The notes under the pieces are model-generated. The model was given only the letters and a program-made list of their open reading frames with translations, did no database searches and was not told the DNA's origin. The translations under genes and the position numbers were made by a program. Below, piece after piece: positions 1-4,681 of a DNA stretch of 6,201 bases (positions are counted from its first letter, which is position 1; each line of letters starts with the position of its first letter). This stretch comes from VFKU01 sp038916785 (GTDB taxonomy: Bacteria > Hydrogenedentota > Hydrogenedentia > Hydrogenedentales > GCA-2746185). The DNA is taken from contig JBCLBO010000120.1 in NCBI GenBank assembly GCA_038916785.1, forward strand, positions 1 to 6,201, given 5' to 3'.

Positions 1-2
1 CA

Positions 3-953
3 CTATACAGTTGGCTGCCCAGTGAGTTGAGTATACATCAAGCGTTTGCCGAACACGCCGCGCAGAGCGCCGAGGAAACGCTGCAAGTCGGACAGATCGC
101 GATTGTTATAGCGGTAGACCTGTTCATCCAAATAACGGAAAAGATGGAAAGGTTCTACCGAAATATAAGTCCCCTTGATTGCGCGCTTGAGCAAGCTCCA
201 AAAGTTGTCCAGACCATTCGTGTGAATGTCGCCGTTGACGTAGGCTTTCGTATGGTCAATGGTCTTATGGATATATTCGTCGCGGAGAGATTCATACGAC
301 GGCAATGCGTCAGTATACAGCGTGCTCCCAGCTTCAACATGCTTACGAACTCGCGGATCGAGTTGCTTGCGGCCTGAATTTTGAACCACTTCCGCGCGGA
401 CTTCTTTACCGCGTTCAAGGACGCCCATCACGACAGTTTTCCCGAACGATCCCGTTTTCTTGCCAGTCTTTTTCTTGCCGAATTTCTCACGGCGATCCGC
501 GTGCATGAAACGAGCCTTGCCGCCGATCAGGGTTTCGTCCACCTCGACATTGCCGGAGAGTTTTTCAAAGGAACCTCTCTGCATTGCAAGACGAATCCGA
601 TGCAGCATGAACCATGCGGACTTCTGAGTCACGCCAAGATCGCGGTGTATTTCATAAGAGCTAACCCCGTTGCGGCAGTTTGCAATCATCCAAAATGCGC
701 ACATCCATTTATCGAGGCCAACATGGGAGTCTTCAAAAATCGTTTCATGGCGCACACTGAACTGCCTGCGGCAGTTCTTACATTGAAACCGCTTGCGGCT
801 TTCGATGAATCCAACCTTTTCAGAATCACAGTAGATGCAGTGGACGCCATTGGGCCAGCGCAGAGCGACGACGAAATCATGGGTAATGGCGGCATTTTCA
901 AAGAATTTGATCGCGTCCATTAGGGTTTCTGGTAGCTTGCTTTGCGCGTCCAT
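3..953 (-). CDS. IS1595-type (ISXO2-like) DDE transposase
   Basis: This 316-residue protein should catalyse cut and rejoining of an insertion sequence. An N-terminal zinc ribbon is visible as Cys39-x2-Cys42 and Cys58-x2-Cys61. A helix-turn-helix-like stretch follows (about 95-120), then an ISXO2-type DDE domain with Asp139 (VEVDET), Asp215 (YTDALPSY) and the block HTNGLDNFWSLLKR (244-257). The length suits the family and no frameshift is seen. The reading frame is open back to a TTG at 1010, but that TTG lies inside the -35 box of the gene's promoter. I start at the ATG at 953, which has GGAG nine bases upstream. The position after HTNGL that I recall as Glu in relatives is Asp249, a conservative change in the catalytic block. 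Family assignment is confident; whether the element is active is unknown. Confidence 0.93.
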   Translation of the reverse strand: MDAQSKLPETLMDAIKFFENAAITHDFVVALRWPNGVHCIYCDSEKVGFIESRKRFQCKNCRRQFSVRHETIFEDSHVGLDKWMCAFWMIANCRNGVSSYEIHRDLGVTQKSAWFMLHRIRLAMQRGSFEKLSGNVEVDETLIGGKARFMHADRREKFGKKKTGKKTGSFGKTVVMGVLERGKEVRAEVVQNSGRKQLDPRVRKHVEAGSTLYTDALPSYESLRDEYIHKTIDHTKAYVNGDIHTNGLDNFWSLLKRAIKGTYISVEPFHLFRYLDEQVYRYNNRDLSDLQRFLGALRGVFGKRLMYTQLTGQPTV

Positions 954-981
954 TGGCGTAATCTCCGTTTGGTATGGACAC

Positions 982-1010
982 ACTATAACATTAAAAGTGC
1001 GATGTGTCAA
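982..1010 (-). promoter_or_regulatory. Transposase promoter
   Basis: On the minus strand a consensus -35 TTGACA (1010-1005) is followed by a 17-bp spacer and -10 TATAGT (987-982). Transcription should start near 975, about 20 bases before the ATG at 953, and the leader contains GGAG. The promoter lies within the element, so the transposase carries its own strong sigma-70-type expression signal. Confidence 0.8.
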
Positions 1011-1036
1011 GTGCCGATATTATGTTATTTTGCTTG

Positions 1037-1064
1037 CTTTTATAATCAAAGTAGTGTATAAAAG
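1037..1064. repeat. Perfect 8-bp AT-rich inverted repeat
   Basis: CTTTTATA (1037-1044) and TATAAAAG (1057-1064) are exact inverted copies separated by 12 bases. They sit five bases beyond the 3' end of the tRNA-like gene at 1070. The pair could be a transposition target or IS-end feature, or a weak hairpin after the tRNA transcript. It lacks the GC stem of a normal terminator. Confidence 0.5.
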
Positions 1065-1069
1065 GTGGG

Positions 1070-1139
1070 TGGAGGGCCGGGGAATCAAACCCCGCCAAGT
1101 GGGTGTAAACCCCACAAGAGCCCGGTCAGGACGCCCCCC
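1070..1139 (-). tRNA. tRNA-like gene, loop geometry gives anticodon UUA, Ala-type G3:U70 acceptor
   Basis: The minus strand folds as a 70-nt tRNA. The acceptor stem has seven pairs (1139-1133 with 1077-1071), including G1137-U1073 at the 3:70 position. The T arm is perfect (CGGGG, loop TTTGATT, CCCCG). The anticodon stem has five pairs, GTGGG/CCCAC, with seven-base loop GTTTACA. The discriminator is A (1070) and CCA is not encoded. With U33 at 1109 the anticodon is UUA (1108-1106), which would read the stop codon UAA. Shifting the loop by one base gives UAC (Val) but introduces two stem mismatches. The D region is short, lacks U8 and has no canonical D stem. It could be a suppressor-type, phage-type or decaying tRNA. 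That it is tRNA-derived is fairly secure; its isotype and function are not. Confidence 0.7.
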
Positions 1140-1155
1140 ACGAATTGCAGTAAAG

Positions 1156-1230
1156 AGGCGGTGGTCGGATTTGAACCGACAGTCGGACCCGTGCAAGGAG
1201 CCAGCCTTAACCAGATTTGGCTACACCGCC
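1156..1230 (-). tRNA. tRNA gene, anticodon UGC by geometry (Ala), Cys-like acceptor
   Basis: The minus strand gives a 75-nt cloverleaf. The acceptor stem has seven perfect pairs, U8 and A9 are present, and a three-pair D stem GCC/GGC encloses a loop with GG. The anticodon stem is GGCTC/GGGTC with two G-U pairs and loop CTTGCAC. The variable loop has five bases and the T arm is perfect (GTCGG, TTCAAAT, CCGAC). Anticodon UGC occupies 1195-1193. Against an alanine call, the 3:70 pair is C-G rather than G-U, and the discriminator is U (1156), typical of tRNA-Cys. Register-shifted anticodon GCA (Cys) breaks two stem pairs. CCA is not encoded. It lies in tandem, 16 bases upstream of the other tRNA-like gene, so the two may share a transcript. 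Confidence 0.8.
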
Positions 1231-1245
1231 GAAAAGCATTGCTAG

Positions 1246-1276
1246 AGGGCGATCCTGCCGCGAGCGGGATCGCCCT
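1246..1276 (-). terminator. Strong hairpin, probable terminator or processing element
   Basis: AGGGCGATC (1246-1254) pairs perfectly with GATCGCCCT (1268-1276). An inner stem CCGC/GCGG (1258-1261 with 1264-1267) is separated from the outer stem by a three-base bulge. The hairpin lies eight bases beyond the stop of the winged-helix gene and 15 bases before the tRNA. On the minus strand it is followed by mixed sequence and only then TTTT, so the U-tract is weak and displaced. It most likely ends the winged-helix transcript or separates it from the tRNAs. Confidence 0.55.
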
Positions 1277-1283
1277 TCGCGCA

Positions 1284-1664
1284 TTATTTAAGCATCCATG
1301 CTCCCCCGCCCGAAATCTCGATGAACACCTCACGGTTATTGAATAGAGTCGTCCTAACGGACGAACGCCCAATACCAGTAGAATGTGCAATTTGCCCTAT
1401 TGTAACCCCTGCTCGATTGGACTCAAGGTAAGTCCTTATCGTCTGCCGATTCTGCCCTTTAGGAGTCCGCTGGCGGGCACCGATGGATGCACCATTGCCT
1501 GAAAGCTGCCCCAATTGCTTAGCCCATCGATCACGACGCGCGGAGACCTCAGAGCGCCTAGCTTGCAATGCCGTGATTTCCGCATCGATCCGGCCTAGAT
1601 TATAGTCTAGATCGGTGATAGTGTCACGGATAAGATTATGGTCTTGCGTTGGATCGTTTGGCAT
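1284..1664 (-). CDS. Small coiled-coil / winged-helix DNA-binding protein, hypothetical
   Basis: This 126-residue protein belongs to no named family I recognise. Residues about 11-53 are charged and heptad-like (LDYNLGRIDAEITALQARR), predicting a dimerising coiled coil. A polar linker follows (54-73). Residues 74-126 look like a winged helix: TIRTYLESN, then IGQIAHSTGIGRSSVRTTLFNN as the helix-turn-helix, then a short wing (VFIEISGGGAWML). There is no membrane segment or signal peptide. The ATG at 1664 is 24 bases downstream of a predicted transcription start and preceded by AGG at 11 bases. The role is probably transcriptional control, perhaps of itself, because repeats flank its promoter. 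Proximity to tRNAs and an IS, with lower GC than the genes to the right, suggests an accessory origin. It is likely a real gene; the function is inferred. Confidence 0.75.
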   Translation of the reverse strand: MPNDPTQDHNLIRDTITDLDYNLGRIDAEITALQARRSEVSARRDRWAKQLGQLSGNGASIGARQRTPKGQNRQTIRTYLESNRAGVTIGQIAHSTGIGRSSVRTTLFNNREVFIEISGGGAWMLK

Positions 1665-1692
1665 TTCCGGCAGTACCTCTGTTTAAGCCGAC

Positions 1693-1741
1693 GGCACTAT
1701 ATCACAGCATGTTTTCGGATGCAATAGTTTTTGGCACTATT
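1693..1741. repeat. Paired 8-bp direct repeats and an inverted repeat around the winged-helix promoter
   Basis: GGCACTAT occurs at 1693-1700, covering the -10 box, and again at 1733-1740, just upstream of the -35 box, exactly 40 bp apart. The inverted repeat AATAGT/ACTATT (1723-1728 and 1736-1741) overlaps the -35 box and the second copy. Two like sites bracketing a promoter are what a dimeric repressor would use. The winged-helix protein encoded just downstream is the obvious candidate, but this is inference. Confidence 0.45.
1696..1724 (-). promoter_or_regulatory. Promoter of the winged-helix gene
   Basis: On the minus strand -35 TTGCAT (1724-1719), a 17-bp spacer and -10 TATAGT (1701-1696) lie upstream of the ATG at 1664. 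The predicted start is near 1689. The -10 matches consensus at five of six positions and the -35 at three of six, so basal strength would be moderate and open to control. Confidence 0.65.
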
Positions 1742-1797
1742 TTGATTTAATTTTATGATGCACCAAGTATATTATCGCCGGAACAAGGAGTAAATGA

Positions 1798-1826
1798 TTG
1801 ACAGTTTGCGGCGTTTTTAGCATAAA
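1798..1826 (+). promoter_or_regulatory. Candidate promoter for the TPR gene
   Basis: A consensus -35 TTGACA (1798-1803), a 17-bp spacer and CATAAA (1821-1826, four of six) form a sigma-70-like promoter. It would give a leader of about 110 bases before the ATG at 1946. The leader holds a bulged hairpin (TCGGCTG with CAGCCCGA, about 1863-1888) but no riboswitch I recognise. No other large gene begins downstream on this strand. Confidence 0.5.
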
Positions 1827-1945
1827 GGCGCCTGATCCAGCGTCCATACTAAGCGGCGCGCATCGGCTGGGTGGGCGCAGCCCGAACTCGATAGAGCTTG
1901 ACGCGGAAGTAGCGCTGTGCGCGGATAGGTACAATAAACCTTCAA

Positions 1946-2806
1946 ATGTCCACCCAAACTTCCTCCACTGCCTCGGCGACGCGGATACACCGCTACGCGC
2001 TCGTGCTGGGGGGGAGCCTGTTTGTTCTCTTCGTGGCTGCGTCGGGGCTTTATGCCCGGTATGGATACGCGGTGGTGTTGTGGGTCTTTGAGGAACACCA
2101 GATCGGACGCGCGGAGGACCGGGTGGGCCCCGGGAAATTGGTGGAGTTGGAGGACTACCTGCGAGTTGACCCGGCGAATTTGCGGGTGCGTGGGCTGCTG
2201 GTCAATCAGTGGATTGAATTCAACGATCCCGCCGGGGCAGTCGAGGCGGCGAGGGCCGGCCTGGCCGCAGCGCCGGCAGACCAGCGTCCCATTGCGATGC
2301 TGCTCTATGCGCGCGCGCAACTCGCGAGCGGGTCGCTGGGCGAGGCGGAGAGCACCTATCGCGAAGTGTTGCAAGCGCTCGGAGAATCGGGCGAGGCGCA
2401 CTACGGCCTGGCGCACATCGCGGCGGCGCGCGGGGAATTCGAGACAATGCGTAAGGAGTATCAGTCCTTCAAGAACACCAAGGAAACATCCAACACATCC
2501 GATTTTTCCGCAAAAGTTCGCACGGGAGAATCATTCATTTTCCGACTGTTAAAACCTACCGTGACCATCGCACAAACGACTTCCGTCGCGTTGATGTATG
2601 AAATCTCAGGCGACATCGAGGACTCACTGTCGATGATTCACCAACTCGAAGAATTCAGCGGTGCCCCCCCTTTCGCGCTCTTCCTGCGCGGCGTTTGCGA
2701 GGAGGAACAAGACCACCGCGACGCGGCGCTCGATTTCTACAAGCGCGCGGCTGGCAAGGGTGATGCGCTTGGGGCCTTTGCGTATCGGCGGCTGAGTCAT
2801 CTGTAG
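1946..2806 (+). CDS. Membrane-anchored TPR-repeat protein, hypothetical
   Basis: This 286-residue protein has a polar N terminus with basic residues (RIHR), then one hydrophobic segment at about 17-36. The rest is soluble, so a single anchor with the repeat domain probably outside the cytoplasm is expected. TPR-like helix pairs are visible at about 78-110 (LRVRGLLVNQWIEFNDPAGA), 113-146 (IAMLLYARAQLASGSLGEAE), 147-178, and again at 243-271 (FLRGVCEEEQDHRDAALDFY). TPRs bind peptides or proteins; the partner is unknown. The stretch at about 172-215 is Ser/Thr/Lys-rich, less GC-rich, and lacks repeat character, perhaps a linker. The start is the first ATG of the frame before the hydrophobic segment; its ribosome binding site is weak (AGG at about 15 bases). 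A separate 190-bp spacer and promoter keep it apart from the downstream operon. Confidence 0.85.
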   Translation: MSTQTSSTASATRIHRYALVLGGSLFVLFVAASGLYARYGYAVVLWVFEEHQIGRAEDRVGPGKLVELEDYLRVDPANLRVRGLLVNQWIEFNDPAGAVEAARAGLAAAPADQRPIAMLLYARAQLASGSLGEAESTYREVLQALGESGEAHYGLAHIAAARGEFETMRKEYQSFKNTKETSNTSDFSAKVRTGESFIFRLLKPTVTIAQTTSVALMYEISGDIEDSLSMIHQLEEFSGAPPFALFLRGVCEEEQDHRDAALDFYKRAAGKGDALGAFAYRRLSHL

Positions 2807-2825
2807 GCGGCGAACAAGTCCCCGC

Positions 2826-2860
2826 GTGCGTTTGCGCACCCCGGAATTTGGAGTCTCCGG
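2826..2860 (+). other. Two adjacent short hairpins after the TPR gene
   Basis: GTGCG-TTTG-CGCAC (2826-2839) and CCGGA/TCCGG with a ten-base loop (2841-2860) follow the TPR stop at 2806. Neither has a T-tract after it, so they are not typical intrinsic terminators. They may still slow or protect the transcript end. Confidence 0.3.
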
Positions 2861-2875
2861 TTGACCGACGGGGAG

Positions 2876-2946
2876 ATTCTTCGCTAACGCTCAGAATGAC
2901 AAACGAGAGAACATTCCGAATCTGCGTTCATCTGCGCCATCTGCGG
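2876..2946. repeat. Intergenic repeat-like segment with ATTCT/AGAAT stem and TCTGCG copies
   Basis: ATTCT (2876-2880) and AGAAT (2893-2897) flank the sequence TCGCTAACGCTC. I recall very similar intergenic phrases recurring in many bacterial genomes, but cannot search. After it, TCTGCG occurs at 2921, 2931 and 2940, a nine- to ten-base spaced triplet. The segment has no coding signal and ends before the operon promoter. Confidence 0.4.
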
Positions 2947-2957
2947 ACAATCTCTTC

Positions 2958-2986
2958 TTGTGACCCCCTCGGAATCCCGCTATAAT
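2958..2986 (+). promoter_or_regulatory. Near-consensus operon promoter giving a leaderless mRNA
   Basis: TTGTGA (2958-2963) is followed by a 17-bp spacer and a perfect -10 TATAAT (2981-2986). The expected start, about seven bases after the -10, is near 2993, and the first gene's ATG is at 2997. A perfect inverted repeat, TGTGACC (2959-2965) and GGTCACA (2991-2997), overlaps the -35 and the start site and could be an operator. Confidence 0.75.
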
Positions 2987-2996
2987 CGGCGGTCAC

Positions 2997-4013
2997 ATGA
3001 AACACGTCGTCGTCACACAGGAACTGCACGAGGCCGACATCCGGCCGCCGACGCTGCTCTCCGAATTCAAACGGCTTTCGGTGCAGGACGCCAAGCGGTT
3101 CTTCGGCGATCGCACGAAACTGGTCGAGGTCGAGCCGCCGTCCACGGGCGAGGGCGCGAGTACCTTCGCCTTCGACAAAGATGGGTTCCGCTACATGCTC
3201 GCCGGCGACTGCGGCAGCGTGTATGTCTCGCCGCGCCCGGCGAAGGCCGCGCTCGCGGACTATTACCGCAACTCCGAGGCGAGCGCCTATCGCGTCGAGC
3301 ATTACGCCAAAGAGACCGCCGAAGCCCGCCGCCGGCACTTGCTGCGCTCGCACGCAAACTGGATGGGCCGGCTCTACGACGAGCACGGGAACGCCGAGGC
3401 GCGCAGCTATGTGGACATCGGCACGAACTCGCCGGCGATCTTCGACGAAGTGCGCCGCCTGGGCCTGTTCGACACGCTCTACAGCCTCGATCCGCTGCCG
3501 GGGCTCGAGGCGGAATGCGCGGCGCGCGGCGTCACGGTGATTCACGAATCGATCCGCGACGCCGGCGCGGTGACAGCGTTTCAGCAGCTCGAGAGCCAGT
3601 TCTCCCCGTTGGATTTGGTGAAGACGGCCTGCGACATGCTCGCGGTGGGCGGGTTATTCTTCATGACGACGCGCACGATCAGCGGCTTTGATTTGCAGAT
3701 GCTCTGGGACAAGACGCCGTATCTCTTCGTGCCGGAGCACTTAAACCTGCTGTCGATCGAGGGCATGAAGCGGCTGATCGCGCGGGCGGGCCTGCACACG
3801 GTCGAGCTGAGCACTCCCGGCCAGCTCGACGTCGAGCTCGTCTACCACGCGGCGCGCAACGACGCGAGCATCCGGCTGCCGCGCTTCATCCAGTATCTGC
3901 TCGACGAGCGCGACGATCTGGCGCACGCCGATTTCCAGGAGTTCTTGCAGAAGCACCGACTGAGTTCACACGTGCGCGTCGCGGCTGCGCGGCGCGAGGG
4001 GGCCCCGCTATGA
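2997..4013 (+). CDS. Divergent class I SAM-methyltransferase-fold protein, sugar-modification type
   Basis: This 338-residue soluble protein resembles methyltransferases of polysaccharide clusters (Methyltransf_23 type). The N-terminal part ends in CGSVYVSPRPAKAALADYY (72-90), which matches the segment that in relatives closes a zinc-binding region; only Cys72 remains here. The Rossmann core follows: YVDIGTNSPAIF (138-149), LYSLDP (161-166), a carrier segment LAVGGLFFMTT (215-225), and PEHLNLLSIEGMKRLIARAGL (246-266). Motif I lacks its usual GxGxG glycines, and the family's typical acidic-His sequence (VLEHL-like) reads QLESQ (197-201). SAM binding or catalysis may therefore be altered or lost. 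No in-frame start codon exists between the upstream in-frame stop (2961) and this ATG, and no ribosome binding site precedes it, supporting leaderless translation. The stop overlaps the next start as ATGA. The fold is fairly sure; the reaction is unknown. Confidence 0.85.
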   Translation: MKHVVVTQELHEADIRPPTLLSEFKRLSVQDAKRFFGDRTKLVEVEPPSTGEGASTFAFDKDGFRYMLAGDCGSVYVSPRPAKAALADYYRNSEASAYRVEHYAKETAEARRRHLLRSHANWMGRLYDEHGNAEARSYVDIGTNSPAIFDEVRRLGLFDTLYSLDPLPGLEAECAARGVTVIHESIRDAGAVTAFQQLESQFSPLDLVKTACDMLAVGGLFFMTTRTISGFDLQMLWDKTPYLFVPEHLNLLSIEGMKRLIARAGLHTVELSTPGQLDVELVYHAARNDASIRLPRFIQYLLDERDDLAHADFQEFLQKHRLSSHVRVAAARREGAPL

Positions 4014-4666
4014 GCACGACGCAACCGGCATCACCTACAAAACGCGCCAATAAACTCGCGCAGATGTACGACGCTTCGACGTCGGCCGCGGACTATTCGC
4101 GGCGCTACTGCGATCATTTCGCCGAGGTCGTGCGCGGGCTCGACATGGACGCGGTGGCCAAGGCCGCGGAGATCATCGAGGGCTGCGCCGCTGGCAACAA
4201 GACTTTTTTCGTCGTCGGCAACGGCGGCAGCGGCGCGGTCGCCAGCCACTGGGTGAATGACCTCAGCGCCAACACCGTCGTCGCCGGAAAGCCCGGCTTC
4301 CGCGTCATGTCGCTGTGCGACAACGCCTTCTCGATTACTGCGCTGGGCAACGACGCGTCGTACGACCAGATATTCTCGATTCAGCTTGCGGCGAACATGC
4401 GCCCGGGCGACGTGGTGTTGGCGATGTCCGTAAGCGGCGGCAGCCCCAACATCCTCAAGGCCGTCGAATACGCGAACGCGAACGGCGGCTACACGATCGG
4501 GTGCTGCGGATTCGACGGCGGGAAACTCGCCAAGATTTCGCAGCTGCCGATTGTGGTCCCCTCGACCAAGGACGAATACGGCCCGGTCGAGGACATGTTC
4601 AGCGTGATCATGCACGTCATTCAGTCGTACATTTCGATGCGGCGCGGGCGCTACCTCGCGCATTAG
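4010..4666 (+). CDS. GmhA-like SIS-domain phosphosugar isomerase
   Basis: This 218-residue protein carries one SIS (sugar isomerase) domain and should interconvert aldose and ketose phosphates in the cytoplasm, as GmhA makes heptose 7-phosphate. The phosphate-binding segments are FFVVGNGGSGAVASH (66-80) and SVSGGSPN (140-147). The C-terminal helix VEDMFSVIMHVIQSY (193-207) holds His202, which aligns with catalytic His180 of E. coli GmhA. The residue matching GmhA Glu65 is Asp84 (WVNDL). An N-terminal extension of about 18 residues precedes the usual start of the family. The ATG overlaps the preceding stop by four bases and has GAGGGGG seven bases upstream, so coupled translation is likely. 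It could act on a sugar other than sedoheptulose 7-phosphate. The family is clear; the substrate is inferred. Confidence 0.9.
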   Translation: MSTTQPASPTKRANKLAQMYDASTSAADYSRRYCDHFAEVVRGLDMDAVAKAAEIIEGCAAGNKTFFVVGNGGSGAVASHWVNDLSANTVVAGKPGFRVMSLCDNAFSITALGNDASYDQIFSIQLAANMRPGDVVLAMSVSGGSPNILKAVEYANANGGYTIGCCGFDGGKLAKISQLPIVVPSTKDEYGPVEDMFSVIMHVIQSYISMRRGRYLAH

Positions 4667-4681
4667 ACCACCGGAGTTGGC

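Larger units (their letters stand above)
1..1064 (-). mobile_element. IS1595-family insertion sequence, far end outside or at window edge
   Basis: The element consists of the transposase gene plus its promoter region. The transposase stop codon lies at positions 3-5, so the transposase-3' terminus is at or beyond the window start. The promoter-side terminus must lie between the transposase promoter (1010) and the tRNA-like gene ending at 1070. I could not align convincing terminal inverted repeats: window start CACTATACAG and the minus-strand sequence CACTACTTTG near 1056 share only CACTA. No target duplication can be checked. The boundaries are therefore approximate. Confidence 0.6.

Noticed and set aside
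954..1010. N-terminal extension of the transposase from a TTG at 1010
   Set aside because: The TTG is part of the consensus -35 box and the extension spans the -10 box. The ATG at 953 has a proper ribosome binding site downstream of the promoter.
1..1064. CACTATA copies at 1-7 and 981-987 as IS ends
   Set aside because: They are direct, not inverted, and the second is simply the complement of the -10 box.
1794..1820. Eight-residue open frame MIDSLRRF after AAGGAG as a leader peptide
   Set aside because: The spacing to AAGGAG is only three bases, and the frame overlaps the TTGACA of the better-supported promoter. There are no attenuator stems.
1737..1934. Minus-strand 65-residue frame upstream of the TPR gene
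   Set aside because: It has no ribosome binding site or recognisable domain, and it overlaps the divergent promoters. It is probably a chance frame.
1898..1935. Second TPR promoter, TTGACG with TACAAT
   Set aside because: The boxes are separated by 26 bases, outside the normal 16-18.
2959..2997. CRP-type binding site TGTGA...TCACA
   Set aside because: The half-sites are 29 bases apart, whereas a CRP site needs about six.
2928..3545. Long minus-strand frame opposite the methyltransferase
   Set aside because: It is an Arg/Ala/Val-rich shadow of a high-GC gene and has no domain. The plus frame has family motifs, a promoter and operon overlap.
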